A stretch of DNA of 64,000 nt from an uncultured Clostridia bacterium (GCA_944383495.1 CALWPT010000005.1:50583-114582), one strand, 5' to 3'. Shown: positions 42,401 to 51,895, numbered from the stretch's first letter. A program made the numbers and translations. Notes: a model not told the origin generated them from the sequence alone.

Positions 42401-43684
42401 AACCGTTGGCAGAAAGCTAAGATCTCCCTCCGCTAAGGCGAATTCCACCGATTCTCCCCGAATGACAGAAATCAGTTGGGTGATGGCGCCCCGCTTGCGC
42501 TCCCAACCGGAAAAGGCCTTCTGTGTGGCGACATAAGACCGGTTTCGCACTAAGGCAATGAATTTTTCGCCGTGTTTCAGGTTCAGCGCTCGGATTTCCC
42601 GCGCCAGGGCGGACAGGGCAAGCTTATCGTCAGCCGTCTGCGGAGAACGGGCTTCCTTTAAGTCGGCCAGCAGGCAAACACGCACGTTCCCTTTCCCCGC
42701 TGTATACAGGATCCGTTCCAGTTCTTTGCAGACTCTCTCCGCTCGGTTGGGCGCGGGAGCCAATGCCGAAACCACGATCAGGGTCGCCCCAGCCTCTGGA
42801 ATTTCCTCCAGCTTTAACCGGGGGAGAAAATCCGGCGGAACCCACAGCAGCGCAAAAAAATCCAGCAGCGGGCGAAGCAATTCGTACAGCGGCAGGAAAA
42901 ACAAAAATACACTCCACCAGCTATCCAGCCAAAAAGCCACCGCAACGGACAGCAAGGCAGGCAGCAGAGCCCTAAGCCATAAAAAAGCCTTTCCCCGCGC
43001 GGCCCGCGTCTTAGCTTCTCCGTTGGCTTCCAGCAGCCAATATCCCACGTGCCGCTTCCGTGGATCCTCAGCTGTACGGGCGTCGTCCAGAATTTTGTTA
43101 GCCAGCTCAGCCTCATCCATTCCGGTTTTTCGCGATAGCTTTCGCAGGCGGCGGCGGTAAAACGCCCTGCTTTCATCGGTCATACGACAGTATACCCCGG
43201 CGGGATCCTCCCGCAGAAGCTTCTCCATGGGGGAAAACGCCTCGATCAGGCCTTCGCCGTCAAAAGCAGGCAGTTCCCGCAGACCGCGGACGGCAGCTCC
43301 CGTTTTAGCGGCGCTTTCTTCCCTTCCGCCTTCGGCGCACAGGTTTATAAACGCCGCCTTCATGACCAGGCCCGCATATTCCAGCTCACAGGTGGAAAGC
43401 GGCGTGCTTAACGCCGCCAGCTGATCTCTCAGGCTATCTTCAAACTTTTCTCCCGACATAGCCGCTTCCCGACACAAAATTGCAATGCGGGCGCGCTTAG
43501 GGAACCGGCTTTTTTTCAGCTCCCGCAAGGTGTTTTCGCCGTCCCGCTTCAGCAGATAATAATTATCGCGGATCCATTCGAAGGCGCCCCGTCCATCCTC
43601 CTGCACCGCTCTTGCATACAGCCGCCGCAGTTCCTTAAGGCTTTGACCCAGCTGTTGAATTAAATTTTTAGGCTTTTGATACAT
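36437..43684 (-). CDS. ndvB: Cyclic beta-1,2-glucan synthase-like protein (GT84-GH189-GH94)
   Basis: A 2415-residue membrane enzyme with the parts of NdvB/ChvB. Two membrane segments (about 235-281) precede a GT84 glycosyltransferase domain with ALDGDTRP (Asp435, Asp437), a SHDILEG motif and RLHRWIRGDWQ (Arg583-Trp584). Further membrane segments (620-780) lead to a GH189-like transglycosylase region (SWTGTMFEYFMP, YGFYEAVDFTP, MAHHVGMS), which closes the ring in NdvB. The C-terminal half is a GH94 phosphorylase domain with GNGDWNDG and catalytic Asp2110. ATG 43684 has GGCAGGG nine bases upstream. The product is probably a beta-glucan; activity, ring size and export are not shown by the sequence. 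It stands alone, facing away from gapA. Confidence 0.88.
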   Translation of the reverse strand: MYQKPKNLIQQLGQSLKELRRLYARAVQEDGRGAFEWIRDNYYLLKRDGENTLRELKKSRFPKRARIAILCREAAMSGEKFEDSLRDQLAALSTPLSTCELEYAGLVMKAAFINLCAEGGREESAAKTGAAVRGLRELPAFDGEGLIEAFSPMEKLLREDPAGVYCRMTDESRAFYRRRLRKLSRKTGMDEAELANKILDDARTAEDPRKRHVGYWLLEANGEAKTRAARGKAFLWLRALLPALLSVAVAFWLDSWWSVFLFFLPLYELLRPLLDFFALLWVPPDFLPRLKLEEIPEAGATLIVVSALAPAPNRAERVCKELERILYTAGKGNVRVCLLADLKEARSPQTADDKLALSALAREIRALNLKHGEKFIALVRNRSYVATQKAFSGWERKRGAITQLISVIRGESVEFALAEGDLSFLPTVQYIMALDGDTRPLLGSVRDLVSVALHPMNRPVFDSRKGRVVKGYGILAPRVETDLEAAAATPFSRVTCGTGGVSVYDAGTGEFYQDLFAQGIFAGKGLIDVEAFSQCLLDSLPKERILSHDILEGAFLRCGYVSDVQVTDGCPTSARAYLERLHRWIRGDWQNIGWLFKTAPGGRKNPLSGLSRHMLLDNLRRSLTPVFSLFCLIAALFPLQAAPYLVLAAMLGTAGPSLFSAFYSFVSGGVNAFSRKYYSKAMPAALTALAQALLFLSLLVQTAYRTLDAVFRTLWRLGISKQNLLEWVTAADSERKKNSFWKLLAACWFSLLMGALLLLKHSSIARLMGLFALACPFVMWLTGRKSKPKTMRLSDAERNSLLSFASSMWRYYADLAGPRDHFLPPDNLQEAPVRAVAHRTSPTNIGLMLLCTLAARDLGFIDTATLCQRVASTLDTVEKLEQYKGNLLNWYDTRTLEPLKPRFVSTVDSGNFACCLVALQAGLSEYVGQDFRLDGLCRRIRALVEHTDLTVFYNVKRKLFHIGYDLETGKLSESFYDLLMSESRMTSYFSVATGQVPKKHYGALGRTLAREGGYAGPVSWTGTMFEYFMPALLLPVYENSLSYEALRFCVFCQINRARRLGKPFGCSESGFYAFDAQFNYQYKAHGVAKLGMKRRLNSEFVVSPYSSFLCLQAAPRSALKNLDRLKEMDMTGRYGFYEAVDFTPARVGLKGYAIVRSYMAHHVGMSLLSVCNVLQDNVMQRRFMSHPQMEAARELLEEKIPVGAAVFEDVVHKQVPEKPGRIYSSVEEMDLINPADPRVHILSNGEWTTHLTDSGTGFSAAMGLDITRRSRDLLRRPLGFFAVVKSDDVLFSITRAPVYGDKAAHSAEFARQYAAFYAEKGPIHAGMRVTVHKTSACEQRQIVIKNTSGQKRKVRVLCYCEPSLAKWQDDSAHPAFSKLFLSSRYDPALRALHIARRPRDGEGEAHLYMGLADGAPFLYETARERLLSRPYGVSSLFSAAARGISENNANSLPDLCAAIEVTLEIPPRSSKGFSVLLCAASTKEEAGARLAECRNWQSAKEAASAPLFDSGLESRLAAEILPALYYPVRRSRRWLAAVRENRLGVGALWKMGISGDLPVVLIHLKNAADISRAEPYLRMQKQLRSAGLRFDLAALYSQGGEYSRPMSEGILEYAEQVGSAMLIGQKGGIHLVDQMRFTPEEIQLLTAASAYLVPDSVTSIRHPAPDFFPVSIRPVQPKPAQEAGEKVEGGVFISGGFVLNRKPALPWCNLLQSGELGTLLSDQSPGFTWYGNARENKLTPWYNDSRTDNRGELLLLRVDGAVYDLCAGAKVTFSPDFALYEGIAGPVEYRCCVTAQEGKKKLEIAYTSSQAVPLTFAFYTETVLGVNRDTARFITGAWDHETLALRNPYNTALTGELRISAKGGELGYICDRNAFFGGRWHERSLLPLWDPCGAVTVSKTPRMGEKGCVEFTLSFVPDQPREALPAASGSGIRIQTPDRLLNHMFNTWLPHQVENGRIRGRTGFWQCGGAFGFRDQLQDSLAAMYWNPALTRALLIKAAAHQFPEGDVLHWWHELEGGDCGVRTRCSDDKLWLVYAACAYALVTGDTGIFDEQVPFITGEPLKPGEQERYFTPGVSEETASLFDHCVRAVSSVGFGRHGLPLIGNGDWNDGFSRIGHGGEGESVWLAQFFVIALERLAAVAVNRGETGLAREYLDRAAQMKAAVDQAAYQNGYYVRAFWDDGTPLGVPGSGECEMDLLPQAFAQLSGMENAKRVHSALDHAAERLIDRKYKMARLFTPAFHGKSDPGYIAAYPPGVRENGGQYTHAAVWLALAMFRSGRKAEGYALLRMLSPAVRSTDPQLAERYGLEPYFIAADIYAAPGSEGRGGWSLYTGAAGWYYQTVLTGLLGLQLRNGGLIFSPNLPDDWMECRLSMELRNTSLEILVKQTGQPCLTVDGRPATLIPLDGQAHQAVVTF

Positions 43685-45059
<1,375 letters not shown>

Positions 45060-45091
45060 GCGTTTGGGCAGTTTAGCGGCCTGCTCGTAGT

Positions 45092-45133
45092 ATCAAAAAA
45101 CCGGAAGGTGTAAAAGCCTTCCGGTTTTTTGAT
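45092..45133 (+). terminator. Strong terminator of gapA
   Basis: Perfect 17-bp stem ATCAAAAAACCGGAAGG / CCTTCCGGTTTTTTGAT with an 8-base loop, 33 bases after the gapA stop. Confidence 0.92.
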
Positions 45134-45217
45134 GAGAAGCCAAAGGGCGATGCCGCAGGCTTTATGGCGCCGAAAACTAAAAATATATCGCTGTTTTTCG
45201 TTTCATGGCCGGCATCG

Positions 45218-45246
45218 TTGAATTTATAGAATTTGTGTGGTAAAAT
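45218..45246 (+). promoter_or_regulatory. Promoter for the small membrane protein
   Basis: TTGAAT (45218-45223) and TAAAAT (45241-45246) with a 17-base spacer, about 70 bases before the start codon. Confidence 0.65.
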
Positions 45247-45316
45247 AATAAAGCTTTCTGCCGTGAGGCCTTTAGACTCCACTGGCAGCATTACGCAAAA
45301 GAAAGGACTGGAATGC

Positions 45317-46063
45317 ATGGGAAAACGGCTTTTTATGGTGGTAATGCTTTTGTGTCTGTTTTCCTGTTCCTGTTCTTCGTCCGCTCTTTCCGTTCCCTGC
45401 GGGGATGAAACAATTTCTTTGGATTTTCCAGAGGGGTATTCCGTCGTCACTCGCGAGTCGTTTCAGATAGATTCATGGTCTGAAAATCTTCCTCTTTCCA
45501 AATCCGAAATGGAGAAGCGATTTGACGACGAGGGGCTGCTTGCCGATGCGTTCGATCCAGAGAGTGGGCGTGAAATTAAGCTGACGGTTCGGGAAGACGA
45601 GCTTTCGAAGGCTGCTTTTCGCCTGTCGGGACTCTCGGATGAAAAATGCCGCCAGGTTCTGGCGAATCTGACAGAGGGCCTCGAAAAAACAGGGTATACC
45701 ACTGTAACCAGTTCTTCACTGCTGCGGGACGGAGAAACTTCGTTGCTTTGCTATTCCGCCCAGGTTGGCAAGGTGGAAAACGGATACAGCTATATTGCCT
45801 TTGCAGCCGTTGAAAATGGGAGGACATACGAACTGACCTTTTATTCCAATGGACACGTCCTGACGGAGAGCCGGCGTGCAGAGGCGCAGGCCACGGCGAA
45901 AACCCTTTCTGTGAAGCAAACAACGCCCATACCCGTACCGAAATGGCTGGTCGTAATTGGATTCGTTTGTATTGCCTCAGTTGTAATCTTTGGAATTTTA
46001 TTAATTATTTCATTTATTCGGGATATTTGGATCGGATTACACAAAAATACCGATTTAAAATAA
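45317..46063 (+). CDS. Secreted/membrane-anchored protein of unknown function
   Basis: I do not recognise this 248-residue protein. It has an N-terminal signal sequence with a possible lipobox (LFSC, Cys near residue 17), an extracellular domain of about 180 residues that begins with a beta-like GDETISLDFPEGY, and one membrane segment near the C-terminus (about 210-235) followed by a basic tail. The mixture of DFPEGY, a Lys/Glu-rich middle and a RTYELTFYS strand suggests a PsbP-like or similar small beta fold, but this is only an impression. It is a single gene with its own promoter and terminator, starting after GAAAGGACTGG. Confidence 0.7.
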   Translation: MGKRLFMVVMLLCLFSCSCSSSALSVPCGDETISLDFPEGYSVVTRESFQIDSWSENLPLSKSEMEKRFDDEGLLADAFDPESGREIKLTVREDELSKAAFRLSGLSDEKCRQVLANLTEGLEKTGYTTVTSSSLLRDGETSLLCYSAQVGKVENGYSYIAFAAVENGRTYELTFYSNGHVLTESRRAEAQATAKTLSVKQTTPIPVPKWLVVIGFVCIASVVIFGILLIISFIRDIWIGLHKNTDLK

Positions 46064-46133
46064 TTTTATCTAACATTTGGGAATGATTGGAGAATAGGCG
46101 GATTTCAATTTGAACGCCGCAGCACACATCATA

Positions 46134-46185
46134 AAAAAGCAAAGGCCGGAACAGGGGCGCTGTCCTGTTTCAGCCTTTGCTTTTT
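46134..46185. terminator. Bidirectional terminator between convergent genes
   Basis: Arms AAAAAGCAAAGGC and GCCTTTGCTTTTT, with an inner ACAGG / CCTGT pair, give A and T tracts on opposite sides. It serves the 45317 gene and the PfkB kinase. Confidence 0.88.
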
Positions 46186-46213
46186 GTAAATTAGCGCTGG
46201 CCATCCTCTATGC

Positions 46214-47155
46214 TCAGTCCTGCACCCGCCGCCAATTGTCCCGAATTTGATCCAGCAGCCTCTGGGCGGAGCTTTTGGCCGCAAGCCCCGTCCCAGGCCG
46301 GGTCACGGTATCGCTGCCGCAAGCAGCTGCCCATTCCGCGCAGTCCCGCAAGGAATCCCCCGATAAAAAAGCCTCCAGAAATCCAGCAAGCGCCGCATCT
46401 CCTGCGCCGACGGTGGATTCCACCTCCACATGCGGCGCGGGTACCAGTATATCCTCCGCCTCCGTTATGGCCAAGATGCCCTTTTCCCCCAGAGAAGCCA
46501 GTACCACCCCCACGCCTAAAGCGCACAGTTCCCGGCCGGCAGCCCGCACCGCCTCGTCTTCAGAAAGACGACGACCGACCAGCCGTTCCAGCTCCGGTAG
46601 GTTGGGCTTCATCAGCCACGGTCGGCAAAGGGAGAGCAATTCCTTGGTCATATAATCACAATCCAGCGCTGTTTTACAGCCGGATTCTCCCAGCGCTTTC
46701 AAAAAATCCGCCACCCATAGAGGCTCGATTCCCATGGGAAGGCTGCCGCACACAGCAACGATATCCCCAGGCAGAACCTGTTCCAGCACCGCTTTTTCCA
46801 GCCGGCCAAACGCCCCGCGGTCAGCGCGAAAGCCGGGGCGGTTGATCTTATAGGTGTCCCGGCCGGCGATCACAGTCAAATTCTCCCGTATGCTCCCCGG
46901 CAGGGGCAGAAAGCAAAGCTCCCCGGCGTCTGCGCCCAGCAAGGATAAATACCGGGAAAGGTTGTCCGATCCCCCAAAGCCCGCCATCAACACGGGCGTT
47001 TTAAAGGAACGGAGCACCTTTCCCACGTTGACGCCCTTCCCTGCCGCCTGGACCCGCTCCTCTGCCACGCGGGCCACAGCCTCCGGGCGGAGGGAATCCA
47101 CCGCGAGAGTCACATCAAAGCAGGGATTCAACGTAACGGTAACGACCTTTTGCAT
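46214..47155 (-). CDS. PfkB-family sugar kinase (1-phosphofructokinase-like)
   Basis: Phosphorylates a sugar phosphate. The 313-residue protein fits the LacC/FruK branch of PfkB: it starts VTVTLNPCFDVTL, has the GKGVNVGKVL loop, the KPNLPELERL segment and the ATP/anion-hole motif STVGAGDA with its catalytic Asp. It may be 1-phosphofructokinase or tagatose-6-phosphate kinase; no PTS gene is next to it to decide. The ATG follows GGAAAGG by 14 bases. It is the last gene of the long minus-strand run from mreB. Confidence 0.86.
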   Translation of the reverse strand: MQKVVTVTLNPCFDVTLAVDSLRPEAVARVAEERVQAAGKGVNVGKVLRSFKTPVLMAGFGGSDNLSRYLSLLGADAGELCFLPLPGSIRENLTVIAGRDTYKINRPGFRADRGAFGRLEKAVLEQVLPGDIVAVCGSLPMGIEPLWVADFLKALGESGCKTALDCDYMTKELLSLCRPWLMKPNLPELERLVGRRLSEDEAVRAAGRELCALGVGVVLASLGEKGILAITEAEDILVPAPHVEVESTVGAGDAALAGFLEAFLSGDSLRDCAEWAAACGSDTVTRPGTGLAAKSSAQRLLDQIRDNWRRVQD

Positions 47156-47235
47156 CGTCTAAAACCGTGCCTTTCCAAATTTTTTTGCAGGCAAGAGCTG
47201 TTGTTTGGGAAACCGCCTGCACCCGCATTGTGATT

Positions 47236-48624
47236 TCAGTCCTCCCGATGCCATTTCACGCCGGCGGGCGTATCCTCCAGCACGATTCCCATCTCCTTGA
47301 GCCGGTCACGGATGGCGTCTGCTTTGGCAAAGTCCTTCTCTTTTCTGGCCTGCGTCCGCTGGTGGATCAAAGCCTCCACCTCGCTGTCCAGGCTTTCTTG
47401 TTCCCCGCTCAACGCAAGCCCCAGCACGCCGCACAGTTCATCCAGCAAGGCAAGCGCTTCCTGGCACCAAGCCTTGGTGGGCGCCGCGGCAATTCCAACG
47501 TTAATTTCACGTGTTAGCTCAAACACGGCCGATAAAGCGTCGGCGGTGTTTAGGTCGTCCTCCATGGCGTCGATAAACTGCTCCTTAAACCGGGAGAGCA
47601 TCGCGCCCTTCCCTGTACCGTCGTCATTCGCAGCATTCTTTAAGGTGAAAATTAAATTGCTCCGGCAATTCTTCAGCCGCTCCAGCGCCGCAATATTCTG
47701 TTCAATGATTTCCACAGAATAATTGATGGGGCTGCGGTAATGAGACGCAATCATCAAATACCTGATCGGCGCATATCCATACTTTTCCGCTACATCCCGA
47801 ACCGTAAAGAAATTCCCCAAGGATTTCGACATTTTTTTGTTGTCCACATTGATATATCCGTTGTGCATCCAATACCGGGCAAAGCCGCATCCGTTGGCGC
47901 ACTCGCTTTGGGCAATTTCGTTTTCGTGATGGGGGAAAATCAGATCCTGCCCGCCGCAGTGGATATCAATTGTATTACCTAAATACCGCTTCGCCATGGC
48001 GGAACACTCAATATGCCAGCCGGGGCGGCCGTCTCCCCAGGGGGAAGCCCAGAACGGCTCGCCAGGCTTCGCCTTTTTCCATAAAGCAAAGTCTACAGGA
48101 TCCTCTTTTTGCTCGGAAACGTCGATCCGCGCCCCGGCCTCCAAATCGTCCAGCGGCTGGTGGGACAGTTTCCCGTATTCCTGGAAGCGTTTGGTGCGAA
48201 AATACACGTCGCCTCCGCTTTCATAGGCAAAGCCTTTGTTCACCAGCGTCTGCGCCAGCGCGATAATCTCGTTCATACATTCCGTCGCCTTGGGATGAAC
48301 CGTGGCCTCGCGAACGCCCAGGCCTTTGGCATCCGTCCAGTATTCGTCAATGTACCGCCGGGCAATTTCCCCGCTGGGAACCTTTTCATCCATGGATTTT
48401 TTGATAATTTTGTCATCCACATCGGTGAAATTCTGAACGAAAAACACCTTATAGCCCCGCCATTCCAAATACCGGCGCAATACGTCAAACACACACAAGG
48501 GCCGGGCGTTTCCAATGTGAATATAGTTATATACCGTGGGGCCGCAGGCGTAAATTCGCGCTTCGCCCTCCCGTAAAGGAACGAATTCCTCCTTTTGCCG
48601 GGTCAAGGTATTAAAAATTCGCAT
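47236..48624 (-). CDS. cysS: Cysteinyl-tRNA synthetase
   Basis: Charges tRNA-Cys. The 462 residues have the class I motifs HIGN (36-39) and KMSKS, the catalytic zinc ligands (CGPTVYNY, WHIECSAM, HHENE) and the anticodon-binding helical tail. AAAGGATG lies six bases before the ATG. It follows cysE after 32 bases, a common Firmicute arrangement joining cysteine synthesis and its use. I see no T-box leader in the gap. Confidence 0.97.
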   Translation of the reverse strand: MRIFNTLTRQKEEFVPLREGEARIYACGPTVYNYIHIGNARPLCVFDVLRRYLEWRGYKVFFVQNFTDVDDKIIKKSMDEKVPSGEIARRYIDEYWTDAKGLGVREATVHPKATECMNEIIALAQTLVNKGFAYESGGDVYFRTKRFQEYGKLSHQPLDDLEAGARIDVSEQKEDPVDFALWKKAKPGEPFWASPWGDGRPGWHIECSAMAKRYLGNTIDIHCGGQDLIFPHHENEIAQSECANGCGFARYWMHNGYINVDNKKMSKSLGNFFTVRDVAEKYGYAPIRYLMIASHYRSPINYSVEIIEQNIAALERLKNCRSNLIFTLKNAANDDGTGKGAMLSRFKEQFIDAMEDDLNTADALSAVFELTREINVGIAAAPTKAWCQEALALLDELCGVLGLALSGEQESLDSEVEALIHQRTQARKEKDFAKADAIRDRLKEMGIVLEDTPAGVKWHRED

Positions 48625-48656
48625 GCTTTCTTCATCCTTTACAGAAATATTGGGAC

Positions 48657-49295
48657 TCAGTCGTTTTCCTCCAGCTTGGCCAACCGCTCCTTGAGGCCCT
48701 CCAGCTCACATTCCATTTTGCAGAATTTCTGGGAAATCGGATCAGGCACATGAACCTGATCCAATGCAAGCCGTTTTCCGTCCTGCTTCACCACGCGGGC
48801 GGGCACGCCGACAGCCGTGGAATTCGGCGGCACCTCGCTTAACACCACCGCGCCGGCGGCAATTTGAGAATTGTCTCCCACCTTGAACGGCCCCAGCACC
48901 TTAGCGCCCGCGCCGATCATTACGCCGTTTCCAATGGTAGGGTGACGCTTTCCCATCTGCTTGCCGGTCCCCCCCAAAGTCACCCCTTGGTAAATGGTCA
49001 CATTATCCCCGATTTCCGCCGTTTCGCCGATGACCACGCCGGTGCCGTGGTCGATCACCAGCCTTCGGCCAATTTGCGCCGCGGGGTGAATTTCGATCCC
49101 GGTTTTGCGCACGCAGCGCTGGGAAATCCACCGGGCGAGAAAAAACCGCCCATGCCGGAAAAAAAAGTTTGCGCGCCGGTGCATCCGCACCGCTTTCGCG
49201 CCGGGATACAGAAAATAGATTTCCAGCGAGGAACGGGCCGCCGGGTCCCGTTCTTTGAACGCCGCAATATCCTCTCTTGCCCGCTTGAAAAACAC
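48657..49295 (-). CDS. cysE: Serine O-acetyltransferase
   Basis: Acetylates serine for cysteine synthesis. The 212-residue protein has the N-terminal helical domain (AREDIAAFKERDPAARS) and a left-handed beta-helix of hexapeptide repeats with HPAAQIG, DHGTGVVIGETAEIG and the catalytic GVTLGGTGK loop. The frame opens with TTG at 49328, but that stretch is itself the purine-rich ribosome site; GTG 49295 lies 8 bases after AAAGGGAG and gives the usual start MFFKRAREDI. A C-terminal coiled helix (CELEGLKERLAKLEEND) is retained. Confidence 0.94.
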   Translation of the reverse strand: MFFKRAREDIAAFKERDPAARSSLEIYFLYPGAKAVRMHRRANFFFRHGRFFLARWISQRCVRKTGIEIHPAAQIGRRLVIDHGTGVVIGETAEIGDNVTIYQGVTLGGTGKQMGKRHPTIGNGVMIGAGAKVLGPFKVGDNSQIAAGAVVLSEVPPNSTAVGVPARVVKQDGKRLALDQVHVPDPISQKFCKMECELEGLKERLAKLEEND

Positions 49296-49349
49296 TGACA
49301 GCACTCCCTTTCGCCTCTCCCCTTCCAAGAAAAAAGGCTTACATCCCTT

Positions 49350-49922
49350 TTACTTGGAATTAAGATAACTCCTGTTTTTACCAAGATATGCTGCGCCGGA
49401 TAAAACGGTCATTGCAACGGAAACCCAAATGACGACGGAATAAACCGTGCGCAGCGGCCCGGCAGCCGCAACGGGAAACCCCTCGAAAGAGATTAGGTAC
49501 TCAAAGAAAATGGTCATAATAATGGCCGCCATCTGCACCGCCGTTTTGATCTTGCCCCACAGACTGGCCGCGATAACCTGCCCCGATTTCGCCGCCATCA
49601 GCCTCAGGGACGTCACCAAAAATTCCCGTGCCAAAACGATTATGACCGCCCAAATCATACCCACGCCCAGTCCCAGATCCATAAAACAGAGCCAGGCGGC
49701 GGTCGTCAGCATCTTATCAGCCAGCGGATCCATAAATTTTCCAAAATCAGTAATGCGGCCGTGCCTGCGGGCCAGTTGCCCATCCAGTGCGTCGGTAATC
49801 GAAGCGATTACAAACACCGTCAGCGCGGCAATGTAATGATGGGGAAACTGCGCCAGCATCAGGATCATGAAAACCGGCGTTAACACCACGCGAAACAAAG
49901 TCATTCCATTGGGCAGGTTCAC
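49350..49922 (-). CDS. pgsA: CDP-diacylglycerol–glycerol-3-phosphate phosphatidyltransferase
   Basis: Makes phosphatidylglycerol phosphate. The 190-residue membrane protein has the CDP-alcohol phosphatidyltransferase motif DALDGQLARRHGRITDFGKFMDPLADK in segments (DG, AR, G, D, D in order, residues about 44-70). The start is GTG 49922 with AAGGAGG. It follows rimO after 12 bases; the rimO-pgsA-cysE-cysS order is common in Clostridia. Confidence 0.95.
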   Translation of the reverse strand: MNLPNGMTLFRVVLTPVFMILMLAQFPHHYIAALTVFVIASITDALDGQLARRHGRITDFGKFMDPLADKMLTTAAWLCFMDLGLGVGMIWAVIIVLAREFLVTSLRLMAAKSGQVIAASLWGKIKTAVQMAAIIMTIFFEYLISFEGFPVAAAGPLRTVYSVVIWVSVAMTVLSGAAYLGKNRSYLNSK

Positions 49923-49934
49923 ACGGCCGCCTCC

Positions 49935-51275
49935 TTACAAAATTTGTTTTCCCAATAGGTCGCAGTCTATAAAATCCTCGATCTGAACCGTTGCGAAATC
50001 ACCGGGGCGCAGCGTCCCCTCGCCTTCAAAAAACACCTTTGCGTCGATTTCCGGCGCGTCATAAATCGTCCGGCCGTACCACCGCTTGACCAGCCGGTCG
50101 TATCCTTCCACCAAAACCGTCAATTCCGAACCGATGCGGGCTTGGTTCCACTCCTGTGTCACGGCCGCCTGCTCGGTCATCAGGATTTCCTGACGGCGGG
50201 CCTTTACCTCGTTTGGAACCTGCCCGTCCATTTCTGCGGCGGGGGTGTCCTCTTCCGGGGAATAAGCAAAGCTGCCCATTCGGGCAAATTTTTCCGTTCG
50301 CACAAAGTCGGCTAGTTCGGAGAACTCTTCTTCCGTTTCTCCTGGAAAGCCTGCGATCAGCGTGGTGCGAAGGGCAATGCCGGGCACCTTTGACCGAATC
50401 CGATTCAGCAGCGCCGAAAGGCTCTCCCGGTCTCCCCGTCGGTTCATCGCCTTTAAAACCCGCCCTTCGCAGTGCTGAAGGGGAATGTCCAAATAGGGCA
50501 GAATTTTTTCCTCCTTTGCCATCACATCTAGTAGTTCATCGGTAATGGTATCGGGATATGCGTATAGGATCCGGATCCAGCGCACTCCCTCCACGGCGCA
50601 CAGCTGCGACAGAAGGGCAGGAAGCCGCAGCTCCCCGTATAGATCCAGTCCGTACCGGCTGGTATCCTGGGCGATGACCACCAGCTCTTTCACGCCGTTT
50701 GCAGCCAATTCCTCCGCTTCCTTGACGATATCCTCCATTTTCCGGCTGCGGAAGCCGCCCCGAATCAAGGGGATCGCACAGTACGCGCAGCGGTTATCGC
50801 ATCCATCCGCCACGCGGAGATACGCGGTATAGGGAGGAGTGGTCAGCACCCGGCCGCCCTCCATTTCCAGCTCTGCCTTGGGAGCGAAGCGGGCAGCCCT
50901 TTCCCCTTCCAGCGCCTGCTCCACCAAAGAAACGATTTCCCGGTTTGCGCCGATTCCCACAATAACATCAATCTCCGGCAGTTCCTTTGCCATCTCATCC
51001 TGATAGCGTTCCGCCAAGCAGCCGGTAACAATTAGGGCTTTGAGCCGGCCTTCCGCTTTTAAGGCCGCGGTTTCCAAAATCGCATCAATCGCTTCTTTTT
51101 TTGCATCTTCAATGAATCCACAGGTATTGACGATAATCGCGTCGGCTTTTTCCTCGTCCGGCGTGATTTCATACCCCGCTTCCCGCAGACGGTAAAGCAT
51201 CAGCTCCGCGTCCACCTGGTTTTTGGGGCAGCCTAGGGAAATTATTCCGATCTTTTTGCCCTTTTGCTCTGTCAT
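49935..51275 (-). CDS. rimO: Ribosomal protein S12 methylthiotransferase RimO
   Basis: Radical-SAM enzyme that adds a methylthio group to an Asp of ribosomal protein S12. The 446-residue protein has the N-terminal UPF0004 domain with three Cys ligands (SLGCPKN, NTCGF, GCLAERY), the radical-SAM CDNRCAYCAIP motif and a C-terminal TRAM domain. The SLGCPKN start separates RimO from the tRNA enzyme MiaB. It overlaps recX by four bases. Confidence 0.96.
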   Translation of the reverse strand: MTEQKGKKIGIISLGCPKNQVDAELMLYRLREAGYEITPDEEKADAIIVNTCGFIEDAKKEAIDAILETAALKAEGRLKALIVTGCLAERYQDEMAKELPEIDVIVGIGANREIVSLVEQALEGERAARFAPKAELEMEGGRVLTTPPYTAYLRVADGCDNRCAYCAIPLIRGGFRSRKMEDIVKEAEELAANGVKELVVIAQDTSRYGLDLYGELRLPALLSQLCAVEGVRWIRILYAYPDTITDELLDVMAKEEKILPYLDIPLQHCEGRVLKAMNRRGDRESLSALLNRIRSKVPGIALRTTLIAGFPGETEEEFSELADFVRTEKFARMGSFAYSPEEDTPAAEMDGQVPNEVKARRQEILMTEQAAVTQEWNQARIGSELTVLVEGYDRLVKRWYGRTIYDAPEIDAKVFFEGEGTLRPGDFATVQIEDFIDCDLLGKQIL

Positions 51276-51895
51276 TCGTCAAACTCCTGTTCCATATCAA
51301 TATATTCACGCAACGCCGCTTTTATATCCCCATACTGAAATCCCCTGCGGGCGAGGGCCGCCGTTACCCGGGCAATTCCTTTTTCGTCGGACAAGGATTT
51401 TTGGTATTTTCCTTCCAGCAAAGACCGGATGCGAGGCAGAGGGTCATCCTCGATTTCCTCCAAAATTTCGTCAATCAGTTCTCGGTCAATCCCTTTCTGA
51501 CGCAGCTCTGCACGCACCCGGCTCATGCCGAATTTCCGTATATGCAGCATGTCGCCCGCCAGCCGGCGGGCATAGCTTTGGTCATTCACCAGCCCAACCT
51601 CCTCCATGCGCCCGGCTACCGCCTCGGCGGTTTCCCGGGAACAGGTTCGGCTGAGCTTGTGAATCAGTTCGGATTGAGAATGATCCCGCATGGATAAAAG
51701 CCACAAGGCCTTTTCCTTTGCCCGGCGGGTTTCTGAAGCTTCCTTTAACCCCTCCAGCAAGGCGGCAGACACCTCCATGCCTGCTCGAAGGCCGTTTTCC
51801 GAAACAACCGCCGTGTCCAGCGGCACCGTTTCCCCATTGTCCAATACAAGCGCGGTCAGATGCTTGCGGCGGGGATGCAGTTCTACGATTACCAT
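51272..51895 (-). CDS. recX: RecA regulator RecX
   Basis: A 207-residue all-helical protein that binds and tunes RecA filaments. Three-helix repeats are visible, with the RecX-type segments ALWLLSMRDHSQSELIHKL, VNDQSYARRLAGDMLH and LRQKGIDRELIDEILEE. The start overlaps the recA stop as TGATG, so its level is tied to RecA. An N-terminal beta-strand region (1-50) precedes the repeats. Confidence 0.93.
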   Translation of the reverse strand: MVIVELHPRRKHLTALVLDNGETVPLDTAVVSENGLRAGMEVSAALLEGLKEASETRRAKEKALWLLSMRDHSQSELIHKLSRTCSRETAEAVAGRMEEVGLVNDQSYARRLAGDMLHIRKFGMSRVRAELRQKGIDRELIDEILEEIEDDPLPRIRSLLEGKYQKSLSDEKGIARVTAALARRGFQYGDIKAALREYIDMEQEFDE

